This document shows, in pieces, positions 40,521-50,515 of a stretch of 64,000 nucleotides of DNA. This stretch comes from Lichenostomus cassidix. Taxonomy: Eukaryota; Chordata; Aves; Passeriformes; Meliphagidae. The notes beneath the pieces are model-generated. The model searched no databases. It was given only the letters and a program-made list of their open reading frames with translations, and had not been told where the DNA came from. The stretch is taken from assembly GCA_008360975.2 (NCBI GenBank), contig CM039182.1, positions 59,718,491-59,782,490 on the forward strand. Reading direction: 5' to 3'. Position numbers and translations under genes: made by a program. Numbering within the stretch: the stretch's first letter is position 1; every line of letters begins with the position of its first letter.

Positions 40521-40526
40521 AGTCAT
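40521..40526. repeat. Target-site duplication, right copy
   Basis: AGTCAT, identical to 39880-39885, directly follows the LTR's terminal CA. Confidence 0.8.
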
Positions 40527-40560
40527 CACCTTCTTTTCTGGAATAGTTTGATGCCTTAAA

Positions 40561-41064
40561 TGCTGATAAAAATTTGAGACACAGACACGCAGTATAGGAA
40601 AAGGGTATTACCTTGGTTTAATAGGATTCCAGGTACACCATGACGACTCGAGCCCCGACTATATCCCCCGTATACAATTTATGGACCCCCTAGATTAGCA
40701 TACTTATCTAAAAGTCTCCAATGAGAAGTCTAACAAATGAAGAAATTGCCCCCTTTTTAAAATTACCTCCCTTCAAAAAGGTTACAACTTAGTTTACAAA
40801 AACATGTCTCAGTGATGGGGTTCTGTTCAAGGTTGGTGCCTCATGCTCTTGAGATTGTGGGGATGTTTCGTCTTCCCCAAAGAATTCTGAGCAGGGCAAG
40901 GGTACTAGGGTTATAAACATGTAGGGTTGAGATACAGGGAAGGGTAAAAGGAATGGGGAAGGGTAAAAGGATATATAAAAAGAGTGTAAAAGTATAATGA
41001 AAAAGGACAAAAAACCCATCAGGCATCAGTTTAACTACCAAAAGCTCAGGCTTAAGTCTGGGCA
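40561..41064 (-). mobile_element. Possible second LTR, minus strand
   Basis: On the minus strand this runs from TGCCCAGA to TTTTTATCAGCA, with a TATAC-type box and an ATTAAA near 40620 in the order U3, R, U5. A 4-bp repeat TAAA flanks it (40557-40560 and 41065-41068), as gamma-type integrations leave, but four bases match easily by chance. It lies only 34 bp beyond the duplication of the neighbouring solo LTR. The call is tentative. Confidence 0.35.
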
Positions 41065-41068
41065 TAAA

Positions 41069-44000
41069 CTGAAATTTTCATGAAATGGATTCCTTCAATT
41101 TTGTTATTGCTGTAACTCCAAATTAAATGATAAGTGTTTTACAGTGATTATCAAGCAAAAGCTGAGCATTTCCTATTGACAGTACATTCTTTCATATATT
41201 GCATAAGAGAATAAAATTCAGCCACTGCCATCCTAAAAATCAAAATGAGCCACAACAAATTTATTTGAATCATTTTATTAAACGATATATTTTACATGTC
41301 CATTCAGCAAAATATTTAAACCAAATTATAAGAGCAGGTGCCTTGTTCCACTGGATGCCCAAAGCTTTAAAGGTAAATGTGGTTTAAATATTATTCTGAA
41401 ATACAGCCATTGAGCTTCATCTATGCACCTGAAAAACACGTACGCATTTCTTCTGCAAGTAATAGCAAATTGCTTTGAAAGTATAGAAGTGGCATGATAT
41501 TACAATATTGGCTAATTTTGAAATATCTTATTTACACAGATTTATGCAATATCTGTTGCAGAAGTAGAAACCTGCTGTAGCAACATGCAGCATTTCTCCA
41601 TTTTAAATATATATTCATATTACTTTTTATATATGTATGTGCCACATCTTTCTTCTCATTAATGAAGTTTGACAATTTGTGACAGGACAGAAAGGGAATT
41701 CATTATATTTAGTAATAGAAAACCCAATTCTCATTTTTCGAGAGCAAAGCAGCTGCAATGAAATTGCCTAAACCACTATATCACAATTCCCCACCTTTGT
41801 GGTTCTTAAGGTCACCCTCAAGGGTCTTCAATTTCCTTATGTTCACAGCTTGGCACCTGGTAATTTTGAGAATCAGGAAATATAAGGAAGCTATATATTT
41901 TTATTTTAAGAAGGATTTTTTTTTTTAATTTGAGAAGAAATAAATCCGTCAGGTTGAAAATATTAAAAAATCAGAAGCTTGACTGTAATAATCACAGCAA
42001 TGTCAATGCCAATTTTGTTTAAAAAACTTTGGAATGAAAATTTTCTGCATGACAGAGAAACTTTCCCTCTTTCTAAAAGGAGTTGTCAATGTGTAAGGGA
42101 AATGGACTTTTATTTTAATAATCAATGGAGTATAAGAGTAATTTATGGTAATAAGACTGCAAGGCACCTAGCTTTACTTTTTCTTAAAAAGCCGCTCAGT
42201 ATTCTGCCTGCTGACAACTGCAGTGGACTATATCAGCTGAAATGAAAGAATTTCAGTTGTTTGGATTAAATTTAGAGTAATTTTCTCTCTATATAAAAGA
42301 GTCATATACTTTATATTCCAGTCCTAATTATTGAGGAAATGCAACAATAAGCAACAGTAGAGAATTCAATTGATTTCCTAAAGAATGTGTTTAGACAGTC
42401 TCCAGGTTTATAAATACCAGTAGCATAAATTGAGAAAAATACATTATTTGGGCTCTGCAGTCTGATAAAAGAAGGTGGTGTTTGGTTTTTTTCCTGACTT
42501 AATTTCTACTGATGATAAATTTTCTTTTTCTTTCAGTGTGTGACTTAGAATAAAGTAGAACAAATATTTATCTTCCAGTTAGGTTTTTGCTACTAGTGTA
42601 AGCAGAAAACACTCTGAATATGAAGACAGTAATTAAAAACAGGAAAAAGTCTGATAAATAACATTGAAAAGCAAACAGCTTTGTATTTATTCACTCTATT
42701 GAAATACAAACTGATTCAGAAATTCAGTCATGAATACTACCATATTGTCATAATCAATGACACTGGTGACACTGCTGTTGTGTTCTTATGTGTCCCACCT
42801 TGCTCAACCCAACCAGCTCAGCCCTCTAGGACTTGCCTTCCCACAAATCTTCTGTTCCCAATTCTGGGTCAGTGCCTTCAGAATCTTAAAGAAAGATATC
42901 TGAAGTGTGTAAATAATTGAAATAGAGGAAGCAAGGCAAGGAATTGAAATGAATAATGTTTGTGTGGTTCTTTTTCCTAGTTTAATAGATAACAAAACTT
43001 TTTGCAGCTCCATCAGGCAATATAGAATTATTTACACCAAAACCACAGTAATTTCAGTACTGTGGTTACTACATAGGTTTTCTAAGAGGTTTTGGAAAAC
43101 ACCTGCAGAATATTGCATTAGCCTATGGTTCTTATGAAGAAGACTGAAGCAGTGCTCCAAGTACCCTGCTTCTCAGTAGTGTTAAGTTGGCATTGAAATA
43201 CTGAGAATTATCTTCCGTGTATGTCTGTAGCTATACCAGTAATCAGCTAACTATCAAAGTAAATAACAGGTAAATTCTTGCCTTGATACTATTTTTTATT
43301 ACTTCTGATAAATTCTATCAATATCTTGTTTTATACTGTTCATGCTGTGTAGGGCTTGCCAATATAAACTATTCTTACAAAAAAACAATTTCAAGTAATG
43401 ACACAAATTGTTGGATTACAATCCATAGTCAGGGATATGATTAATTAATATGATTTGCACAAATGTTTTAGTCCTTCTGGATGTACCCCATGACATAATT
43501 TATTTCTGGAGTGCTCCTAATATGAATTATGGAGGTATTCTTCCATGTATATGCATACAAAGATTGAAATCAGAAGCCATGTCAGCTGTGGGTGGTTTTT
43601 TTGTTACACATCTCACTAAAGGGAGCAATCTCCATGAACACCTCTGGTTTCCTTCAAAATGCAAGTTCATTTTTGGCAATATCCTTCAAAGATAAGCCTT
43701 AAAAAGATATGAAATGTATGTCCTTGTAGAGTTTTTGGATGGCTTTAAAAAGGTATTGGTCCTTATTTAACTAACATACTTGATAATGTATTTTTTCTTT
43801 GAAAATAATTAACTCTGTCTTTTCATTAATTTTATTACTTTACCATAATGACATTTTTTATTCTGAAAAATGTGAAAAGGGATATTTTGATGTTCAGGAA
43901 ATGGTATAAATGCAGATGTGAATGGTATCACAGGAGTCTGATATTTGTTTTATATTGGTGATATACAGCATTTTTTCCCCAAGTAATATTAAATTTAATA

Positions 44001-44810
44001 GCAGGTACTAGGGATGACTATTATGATTGGTATTCTATCTGTCTGTCTATAGTTTTGAATTTCTTGTGCTTCACTGATGAAATTTAGTTGAAACAGGTTA
44101 CAATGGAGAATAACAGTTTAGATTTTTATTAGTTTGAGATGGAATAATTGTTAGTTTCGGGAGAATTTAAAAAACTATTTAAGAAAAGAATTGAAAAGGG
44201 GAACCATCATTATATTTCAGAGTTGTTGCTATGCTGACCATCTTTGAAGTTCAATGGGAAGCTTTTGTTGCTAAGTGTATCATTATTTTAATGGTCATTC
44301 TGCAAAATAGATAGTGCATGAGTAGGTTGTGATTAGTACCATTATAAATCCAGTTTCGGCGATGAGATCATCAGAGGTGAGAAGTGTGGCAATATCACTA
44401 AGTCTTTGCAACCCTGAATTTCATGAAGGTTGATTTCAGAATTGTGTGGTGAAATTGCTATTGCTGTTGCTGTTGTTCTGGATGTTTTGTTGTTTTGGAT
44501 GCTGTCCTGTCAAATCCCTGAATCTACTATTTTCTAGCACAGTCAGTTGCACTCTTGCACACTTAAAACTTTTGTAATCCTCTGTAACTTGCCAGTTCTC
44601 CAACTCAACTGTGCATGGAAACAGCTAAGCATGTAAATATATATCACATCACTAGATGTCCTCCTCCCACAAAATTTCTTCGCCTCAGTTAACAAACTGC
44701 TGATACTGTCTTTAAAAAACAGACCTAGAATCATGTACAGCACTAAAAGATGCCAGTGCCAACTCATGTAGTCACAAATGACCTGTTCCTGAAAAACAAC
44801 TTCAGGGTAG
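41069..44810. other. AT-rich non-coding stretch, no gene recognised
   Basis: I see no gene, RNA gene or recognisable repeat in this part. Confidence 0.55.
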
Positions 44811-44815
44811 GTCAC
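44811..44815. repeat. Target-site duplication, left copy
   Basis: GTCAC precedes the minus-strand LTR and is repeated at 46083-46087. A 5-bp length fits ERV-L-type integrations. Confidence 0.7.
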
Positions 44816-46082
44816 TATCATGGGTTTGAGACCGTACCTTGCCAGGAGGACGCACGAAAAAGGGCAAACAGGCTTCAAGCTTAAAGTTGCAAAAGGTGAT
44901 TTAATTACCTAACAGAATTGGAGGATAAATGCAAGGCAAAAATAAACTTTTCATACATTATTTTGTTCACTCCCCCCTCCCTCTTACGAACCTATAGTAT
45001 TCACCCCCTTTCCTCCTTTACAAGCCAGGTGGGGGGGGCAGGGTGTGGGGTCTCTTTTCAGTCCACAGAGCAGATTCTCAAATTTATTCATCACTACAAT
45101 TCTTCTACTACAAATACTCTTTATCTCTACTTGTTTCTCTCTCTCTCTCTCCAGACAGTTTTCTGCTCTCACCCCCACCCTCTTAAGAAGCAGTCTCTGC
45201 ACTCACCCCCTCCCCCCTTCCCTCTTTCCAAACCAGCAACACAGACAGGGGGCAGGTTGAGGGGTCCTCTGGTCAGTCCAATCAGGAAAAGAGGTTCTCT
45301 ACTTAGCCAGGGGTCCTTCCCATGAGAGACAGTCCTCTGAGAACTTCTTTGGTGTGGGTCCAATCTCATGAGCAACATCCCGCCCGAATTCTGCTGCAAC
45401 ATGAGTCTCTTTGTCCATAAGGTGCTGTGCAGACTCTCCTGAGCTGAGGCCAGGCTGCTTCCATGCCAGGAGCAAGGCCTATCTCTCCCAGTCAAAGCCT
45501 TTTGCAGTTTTAACTCTTAGATGAGACTCCCACTGGTTCACAGTCTTTTCCAGGCATCCACCTCCTCCTCTGGAGTGAGCTGTGGGTGAATTTCTGCATC
45601 CTTATGGACTCCATGGGCTGCAGGAGGAATTTCTGGCTCCCCCATAGCTTCCACCACGGCTAGCAGAAAGTTTCAGCTCCAGTGCCAGAAGCTGACCTTG
45701 GCAATCTCCATGCTATTCTCCCTCACATATTTTCACCTCCACCTCCTCCTCCTCCAACTACAAAGTGAAAGAAGTGCGCGCCTGCTTTGTTTTGAATTTT
45801 TCTTAAATATGTTTTCACAGAGGCGTAACCAGCACCTCCAATTGGCCCAAACTTGGCCGGCAGCATGTCCATCACCTTCAGAGCCATCAGAGATTGGCTC
45901 TGCTGGACTTGATGTAAAAACTTCCAGAACTTACACTCAGGACACACAGGAGCCATCTTTGTGCCACACCCCACCCCTCAGACACCTCCCCAGGCCTACT
46001 ACAACAGCTTCTGAGGGGTCCAAATTTCTCCTAGATGTTAAAAACACTTCACTGATGTTTTGGGCCAATCAAAGCCACCACA
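44816..46082 (-). mobile_element. Solo LTR, 1,267 bp, minus strand, ERV-L-like end
   Basis: The element is flanked by a perfect 5-bp duplication (GTCAC). On the minus strand it starts TGTGGTGGC and ends CAAACCCATGATA; that end resembles the CAAACCAAGACA end of the provirus LTRs at 48817 and 54256 and of the LTR at 57974. The terminal CA has changed to TA. An AATTAAA sequence near the minus-strand 3' end (about 44900) could serve as a poly(A) signal. No viral genes are inside, and the 83- and 108-codon minus frames match no retroviral domain I know. Orientation rests on the end similarity. Confidence 0.7.
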
Positions 46083-46087
46083 GTCAC
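46083..46087. repeat. Target-site duplication, right copy
   Basis: GTCAC, identical to 44811-44815, follows the terminal CA of the LTR. Confidence 0.7.
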
Positions 46088-48290
46088 AAGAGCTCTGCAG
46101 TTATGAAATATGTTTTATTGCTCACATATTGGACCATTAAGGACTTCAGAGGGATTTTCTATCACTGCAAGTAGTGCAGAAGCAGGGCGAGCCCCTTGCT
46201 GGCGACTTACAAAGTCGCAGACTGCCTGAACTTTCAAGTCTGATAATTTCACAGGTAAGCAGTTGTATGGTGCTTTCTAAACACAAATGCATAAACCCTC
46301 AAGAAAATTACTTGCTTGAGTGTTGTGTGGCCACTGACCCATCTGTTTTTTGCTGCTGAGGAAATTCAGGCAGCCTTTGCTGGTGTTTGGTGCTATGTAA
46401 AGCAGATTTTGGTTTATTTTTCCCACAGTGTGCTGTACGGATGCAGCCATCCCCAACACTAGAAGTAGATCAGCATCCATAGTCAGCAGGGAAGAGTGAT
46501 CTGCAGGGCCTACTGTTGCCACAGCGGCCAGGAGAGTTTCTCTGGTGAGATCCAACCAGTGTACTTTGTGCCCATGGTGGTGGCTGACAGGTCTAGGGGG
46601 TGGTACAGGGAGACAAGGGATGTGTATGTGGTGGAAGGCAGTGGAGAGGAAGGGAGGAACAATATCCATATTGTTTTTACCAGGACTTACATCAGTTCCT
46701 TACTCCCTTGTCAAAAACCATTGAAATGGCAGGTGCATCTTACTGCAGCATCTAACTGCTGCATGACTCCAAAATGCTTTTAAATGCAGATGACATTAAA
46801 GAATACCAAAGTAATAGCTGGAGGATGTGCTGGTTGTGGAAATGTATAGCTTGAGAAATTGAAGGATACCGTGGACCTGAAGGAAGAGGGATATTTTAAA
46901 GGGTTTTGCTATTTCTGTGACACTGGTGCTGAGGGCTGGGTTGTTGTTCTGGGGCACTGGAAAAGAGAGTTTTTGGATTTTCTCTGAGAGGTAATGTGAC
47001 TTGTGAGAGACTGCATTTCACAGCATGTTTAAAGACATTTAAAAAAATGGGGTAGGTGACAGAGCAAGCAAAGTTTCTGAACTAAATAACTATTTCCACT
47101 GGGCTTCAGTGGATCTTCAAAAGTCTCTTCTATACTCTCTCCATTTACTCTCAGAAAGAGCTCTTTCAAAAACAGACATGCATGCAGAAGCCAGTGTGAA
47201 ATACTGGGCATGAGTTCATAGCTGCCTTCTGCTTTAAGTAGTGTTGCAATTTGAGCTCTGTCTCACAGGGAGGGATGAAACCTTTCTGACCTATGATTTT
47301 TTCCCAGCTTTTGCCTGATCTAGTGTCACTTAGAGCTGAAGGATTTCAATATTATTTCAATAAGCATGGTACAGAGTTTTTATTATGGCAGTGAAAAGCC
47401 ATATCATTATCTATCTATAGTGGCTCTTTTAAGGTTTTAGTGAGCAGTGAATTCTGTGAAATTCCAACAAAAATGAAAGATTTTACAGGTGTTTGCTGAG
47501 ACGTGATTTTCAGTGCAGTTTCAATAATTTTCCTAACATACCTCTTCATAGGTCATAGCTGTCTGCAATAGGTACAATATTTTGCTTTATTTTAGGTTGA
47601 GACATATTCTGAGGAGATGGAACAGCTTAGAGCCTATAAATGAATGAAACAAGATAAAACCATCACAATATAAAGCTATCAAATGTGATTCAGGAATTTC
47701 ATGAAGAAGTAGCCACTGGATTTATTTTAAAACTGTTAAAGAATTGCTCAACCTGAAGAAGTCTTTTTTTCAAGGGATTAAGTTGCTCATTAGCATCCAG
47801 TCAGATGTCCTTGGAAGGAATGGGAACACGTGAGAAGAAGTCAGTGTAAATTTGGGGATGAGAGATAAAATTAATTTGAAGAATCACAAAGATTTTATTT
47901 TAAAAAAATAGTATTTTTGCAATGGGACTCTCATCTTTCGCTGCTATTGAGACATGATCTGCAAAGTCTGGCCTTACACAAATTCTATCAAAATGAGTCT
48001 TCTTACTTCAAATATAGTAGTAGTTCCTGAGCTGTTACTTAGCAGTATCCTGTGAAATGCATGCAATAAAACATAGAGCCTGCAGCATATATGAAAAGGT
48101 CCCCAACCATTTTGATGAACCTCCTATAACCTGAGATCAGCCATGAGAAGGTCTTGCAAGTTAGCTGCTCAAAAGCACAGTATGATAGATCTGTATATTA
48201 TCGCAGGTTTTGCTTTTGATTGAATCTTTTAAAGTTTTAATTTATTCTTGTTATTTCAGTCTATTCCATCTCTTGTATTTTACCATGCCC
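46088..48290. other. Non-coding stretch left of the provirus
   Basis: No gene recognised. Around 46430-46545 an acceptor-like TTTTTCCCACAG and a donor-like CTGGTGAGA bracket a stretch that could be mistaken for an exon, but no protein family is recognisable. Confidence 0.45.
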
Positions 48291-48295
48291 CTCAC
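48291..48295. repeat. Provirus target-site duplication, left copy
   Basis: CTCAC sits directly before the 5' LTR and is repeated exactly at 54257-54261, after the 3' LTR. It shows a simple retroviral integration with no later rearrangement at either edge. Confidence 0.95.
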
Positions 48296-48350
48296 TGTCC
48301 TAGGTTGCAATATAGATGTAGTTAAGTATTCTATTACCACCAGCTGTGGG

Positions 48351-48462
48351 CCGTTAGCTGCTATCACCTGCTAATGACCCACTCCGGATGACAGGCAATG
48401 GGCCATCCGTTAGCTATTATCAGCTGCTAACGACCCACCCCGCATGACAGGCAATGGGCCAT
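48351..48462 (+). repeat. Two-copy 56-bp tandem repeat in U3 of the 5' LTR
   Basis: Units 48351-48406 and 48407-48462 both run from CCGTTAGCT to GACAGGCAATGGGCCAT. They match at most positions but are diverged from each other, so the duplication predates this insertion. Repeats upstream of the TATA box are the usual place for LTR enhancers; an enhancer role here is inference. The 3' LTR has the same pair at 53790-53901. Confidence 0.9.
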
Positions 48463-48551
48463 CAGGGACCCACCGTGTGACTCATGGACTTATCTCATCC
48501 CATTGTGGGATGCTCTGCCCAGGAGGGAGGAGCCAGGTGTTCCCACCTGGA

Positions 48552-48556
48552 TATAA
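48552..48556 (+). promoter_or_regulatory. TATA box of the 5' LTR
   Basis: TATAA within CTGGATATAACCTGCC, downstream of the U3 tandem repeats. It is the only good TATA match in the LTR and would set the R start about 25-30 bp downstream. Confidence 0.65.
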
Positions 48557-48822
48557 CCTGCCCTTGGAACTGCCTGAGCTAGCCCGGTCTACTGGGTTCC
48601 CAGAGGACCAGAGCTACCACTGGATCTTCAGCTGGAGACTAGACCTTCACAGGATCACCGCTTCAACTGGACTACTTCAGTAGGACTGCTACTACCACCC
48701 TAACAGGGTGTTAGGTTGTATCTGACTTTGTCAGTGCTTTTCCTTGTATTATTTCACTTATTTTTAATTTCAATCTTGACTTGTGATCTCCCACTGGTTT
48801 GTTTCCAAACCAAGACATATTT

Positions 48823-48840
48823 TGGCGCCCAATGTGGGGC
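48823..48840 (+). promoter_or_regulatory. Primer binding site, lysine-tRNA type
   Basis: TGGCGCCCAATGTGGGGC matches the complement of the 3' end of tRNA-Lys (CUU) at 17 of 18 bases, the one difference being T for C at position 11. This is where the primer tRNA would start minus-strand DNA synthesis. It lies five bases (TATTT) after the 5' LTR. ERV-L elements were named for a leucine primer, so a lysine-type site is noteworthy. Confidence 0.85.
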
Positions 48841-48872
48841 ACGACCTGGGGAAACTCAGAAATCCTATCACC

Positions 48873-49229
48873 ATGATGCTCAGCCTATCTATATGGGTAC
48901 TGTATCTCGCTCTCTATATTTTTCCTCAAATGGGATACTATCTGCCCGTCGTATTGCTCCTGTTGCGACCAGGGAATGGCATGAGAATTGCTCTATTGGT
49001 TTATTATGCCTATGGCATGGTTACCTGTGAGGCAATGAACACCATTCGTTATATATACTCGACTTTGTCTGCCTGGCCTAACCTGAGCTGCTTCGTCTGG
49101 GATCTCATCAGCAATCGCACCCACCCTCTGGGGCTAGGAGGAGAGAGCGGTTTCTTCCAGCCGATTTCAGGTCAGGCACAGCCATTTTTGACAACATTGA
49201 GTTCTCTCTGGATGCTAGGGATGGCATAA
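48873..49229 (+). CDS. Hydrophobic 5' gag-region frame (118 aa)
   Basis: The first ATG after the primer binding site, in a good context (ACCATGATG), opens a 118-codon frame ending at TAA 49227-49229. The product is strongly hydrophobic. Membrane-type stretches lie at about residues 3-17 (with IWVLYLALYIF), 22-31 (YYLPVVLLLL) and 38-50 (RIALLVYYAYGMV), and a possible N-glycosylation site NRT follows near residue 80. The main gag frame (reading one base earlier) opens upstream and continues with another hydrophobic run just before 49276. The simplest view is that this is the N-terminal part of one membrane-type Gag, cut off by a one-base change somewhere around 49130-49190, perhaps in the five-T run at 49185-49189. 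It could instead be a separate small protein. I recognise no matrix domain or late-budding motif. Confidence 0.6.
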   Translation: MMLSLSIWVLYLALYIFPQMGYYLPVVLLLLRPGNGMRIALLVYYAYGMVTCEAMNTIRYIYSTLSAWPNLSCFVWDLISNRTHPLGLGGESGFFQPISGQAQPFLTTLSSLWMLGMA

Positions 49230-49234
49230 TCTTT

Positions 49235-50515
49235 TTGTTAGTTCTGTTTTCTTTGGCCAGCACCGTGTACCTCATGCTGAAGAACAGAACAATACTTTGT
49301 CTTCTTGAGGAGGAGAAACGAAGCAAGTCAGCAGGCAAGAGGAAAAGAACCAAAGGAGCAGTCAATGTCTCAACACAGACCATTGCCGAATCAGAACAGC
49401 CAAAGCCAGTAGCAGTTGCCCCCGTCCAGAAAAAGAAATCCAAGAGCAAGTCAGTCCGCACAGCGACTGATGAGGATGCGGCAGGACCATCTCACCAAGC
49501 AGAAGAGACAGAGCCAGAGATCATCACTCGCTCTCTATCCCTGGGGGAGCTGCGTGACCTACGGAGGGAATTCACCCGGCAGGCGACTGAGTCCATCTTG
49601 ACCTGGCTGCTCCATATCTGGGACGCTGCAGCTAATGACACTATTCTGGATGGAAGTGAGGCCAGACAACTGGGATCCCTATCTCAGGATGTGGTCATTG
49701 ACCAGGGGATTGGGAAAACCCAGGAAACTCTCAGCCTCTGGCGGCGATTGCTGCTGAGTGTACGGGCCAGATACCTGTGCAAAGAAGACCTCCAGATGCA
49801 CCAAAGGAAATGGAACACAATAGAACAAGGTATCCGATGCCTGAGGGAATTGGCCGTGCTAGAGATCATTTTCTCAGATAACGAGAGATTCCCCAAGAGC
49901 CCAGATAATGTCCGGTGCACTTCACAAATGTGGCTAAGATTCGCGTGGCTCGGACCAGAGATATACTTTTGTTACCTGGCAACATTGCAGTGGAGGGAAG
50001 GCGAAGACCAGGTGGGCGTGTTAGCAAACAGACTGAGAATTTATGAGGACGCTGTCACCGCCCCACTATGCACCCAGGTCTCATCGGTAGAAACAAACCT
50101 GGCCGAGCAAGTCCGGAGATTGATTGAAGAGAGCCATCAGAAACTAAGGAAAGAGCTCACAGAAAGATTTTTCCATGCCACACCAAAACCAACCCGAGTC
50201 TCTGCCATCAGTAGCAGACGTACTCCAGTCAGGGAAAGAAAACAAACTCCACGACGTGACCTCTGGTTTTTCCTTCAAGAGCATGGGGAAGACATGAGGA
50301 AGTGGGATAGGAAACCCACCTCCACCTTAGCAGCCCGGGTACGTGAATTGAAAACAGAAACATCCACCTCAAGAAGTTCATCTAGGTACAACACTGCCCC
50401 AGTCTCTTGTGGACAGAACCCTCGACAGAATGGAAATGATAATATGACTGATCCTCTTGAAGGAACCTCAGGAACACATTTACAGAAGAACATCGTGCAC
50501 CAAAAACAAGATTAG
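49235..50515 (+). CDS. gag: Gag main frame (ERV-L type), about 426 codons
   Basis: Gag forms the particle shell and packages the RNA. This frame ends at TAG 50513-50515. The start given is a TTG and not a true initiator; the first ATG in frame is 49274, and the frame is open back to 49082. Upstream and at the start is a hydrophobic run ending YLML. A basic cluster follows at residues 28-40 (KRSKSAGKRKRTK), then an acidic/Lys-rich linker, a helical capsid-like core from about 100 to 310 (with ILTWLLHIWD and RCLRELAVLEIIF), and a Ser/Thr/Arg-rich tail. I see no CCHC zinc knuckle; the tail has one cysteine. The match to ERV-L Gag is by general resemblance. pro follows in the same frame past the TAG. 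Confidence 0.8.
   Translation: MLVLFSLASTVYLMLKNRTILCLLEEEKRSKSAGKRKRTKGAVNVSTQTIAESEQPKPVAVAPVQKKKSKSKSVRTATDEDAAGPSHQAEETEPEIITRSLSLGELRDLRREFTRQATESILTWLLHIWDAAANDTILDGSEARQLGSLSQDVVIDQGIGKTQETLSLWRRLLLSVRARYLCKEDLQMHQRKWNTIEQGIRCLRELAVLEIIFSDNERFPKSPDNVRCTSQMWLRFAWLGPEIYFCYLATLQWREGEDQVGVLANRLRIYEDAVTAPLCTQVSSVETNLAEQVRRLIEESHQKLRKELTERFFHATPKPTRVSAISSRRTPVRERKQTPRRDLWFFLQEHGEDMRKWDRKPTSTLAARVRELKTETSTSRSSSRYNTAPVSCGQNPRQNGNDNMTDPLEGTSGTHLQKNIVHQKQD

Larger units (their letters stand above)
48296..48817 (+). repeat. 5' LTR of the provirus
   Basis: The 522-bp LTR begins TGTCCTAGG and ends CAAACCAAGACA, giving the inverted TGTC/GACA ends. It differs from the 3' LTR only at 48386 (G, A in the 3' copy, a CpG change), 48498 (T/A) and 48586 (G/T). 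It contains a 56-bp tandem duplication in U3 and a TATAA box. No AATAAA or ATTAAA is visible. The 79-codon open frame inside occurs in both LTRs and is not coding. Confidence 0.97.

Noticed and set aside
45169..45974. Minus-strand frames of 83 and 108 codons that might be viral genes
   Set aside because: They lie inside the 1,267-bp LTR and show no gag, pro, pol or env feature; the Gly run comes from a CCT-rich stretch.
46430..46545. Exon-like stretch between an acceptor-like and a donor-like sequence
   Set aside because: Such pairs are common by chance, and the translation matches no family I know.
48444..48683. 79-codon frame repeated at 53883-54122
   Set aside because: It occurs in both LTRs because the LTRs are copies. 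It lies across the TATA box and has no retroviral or host domain.
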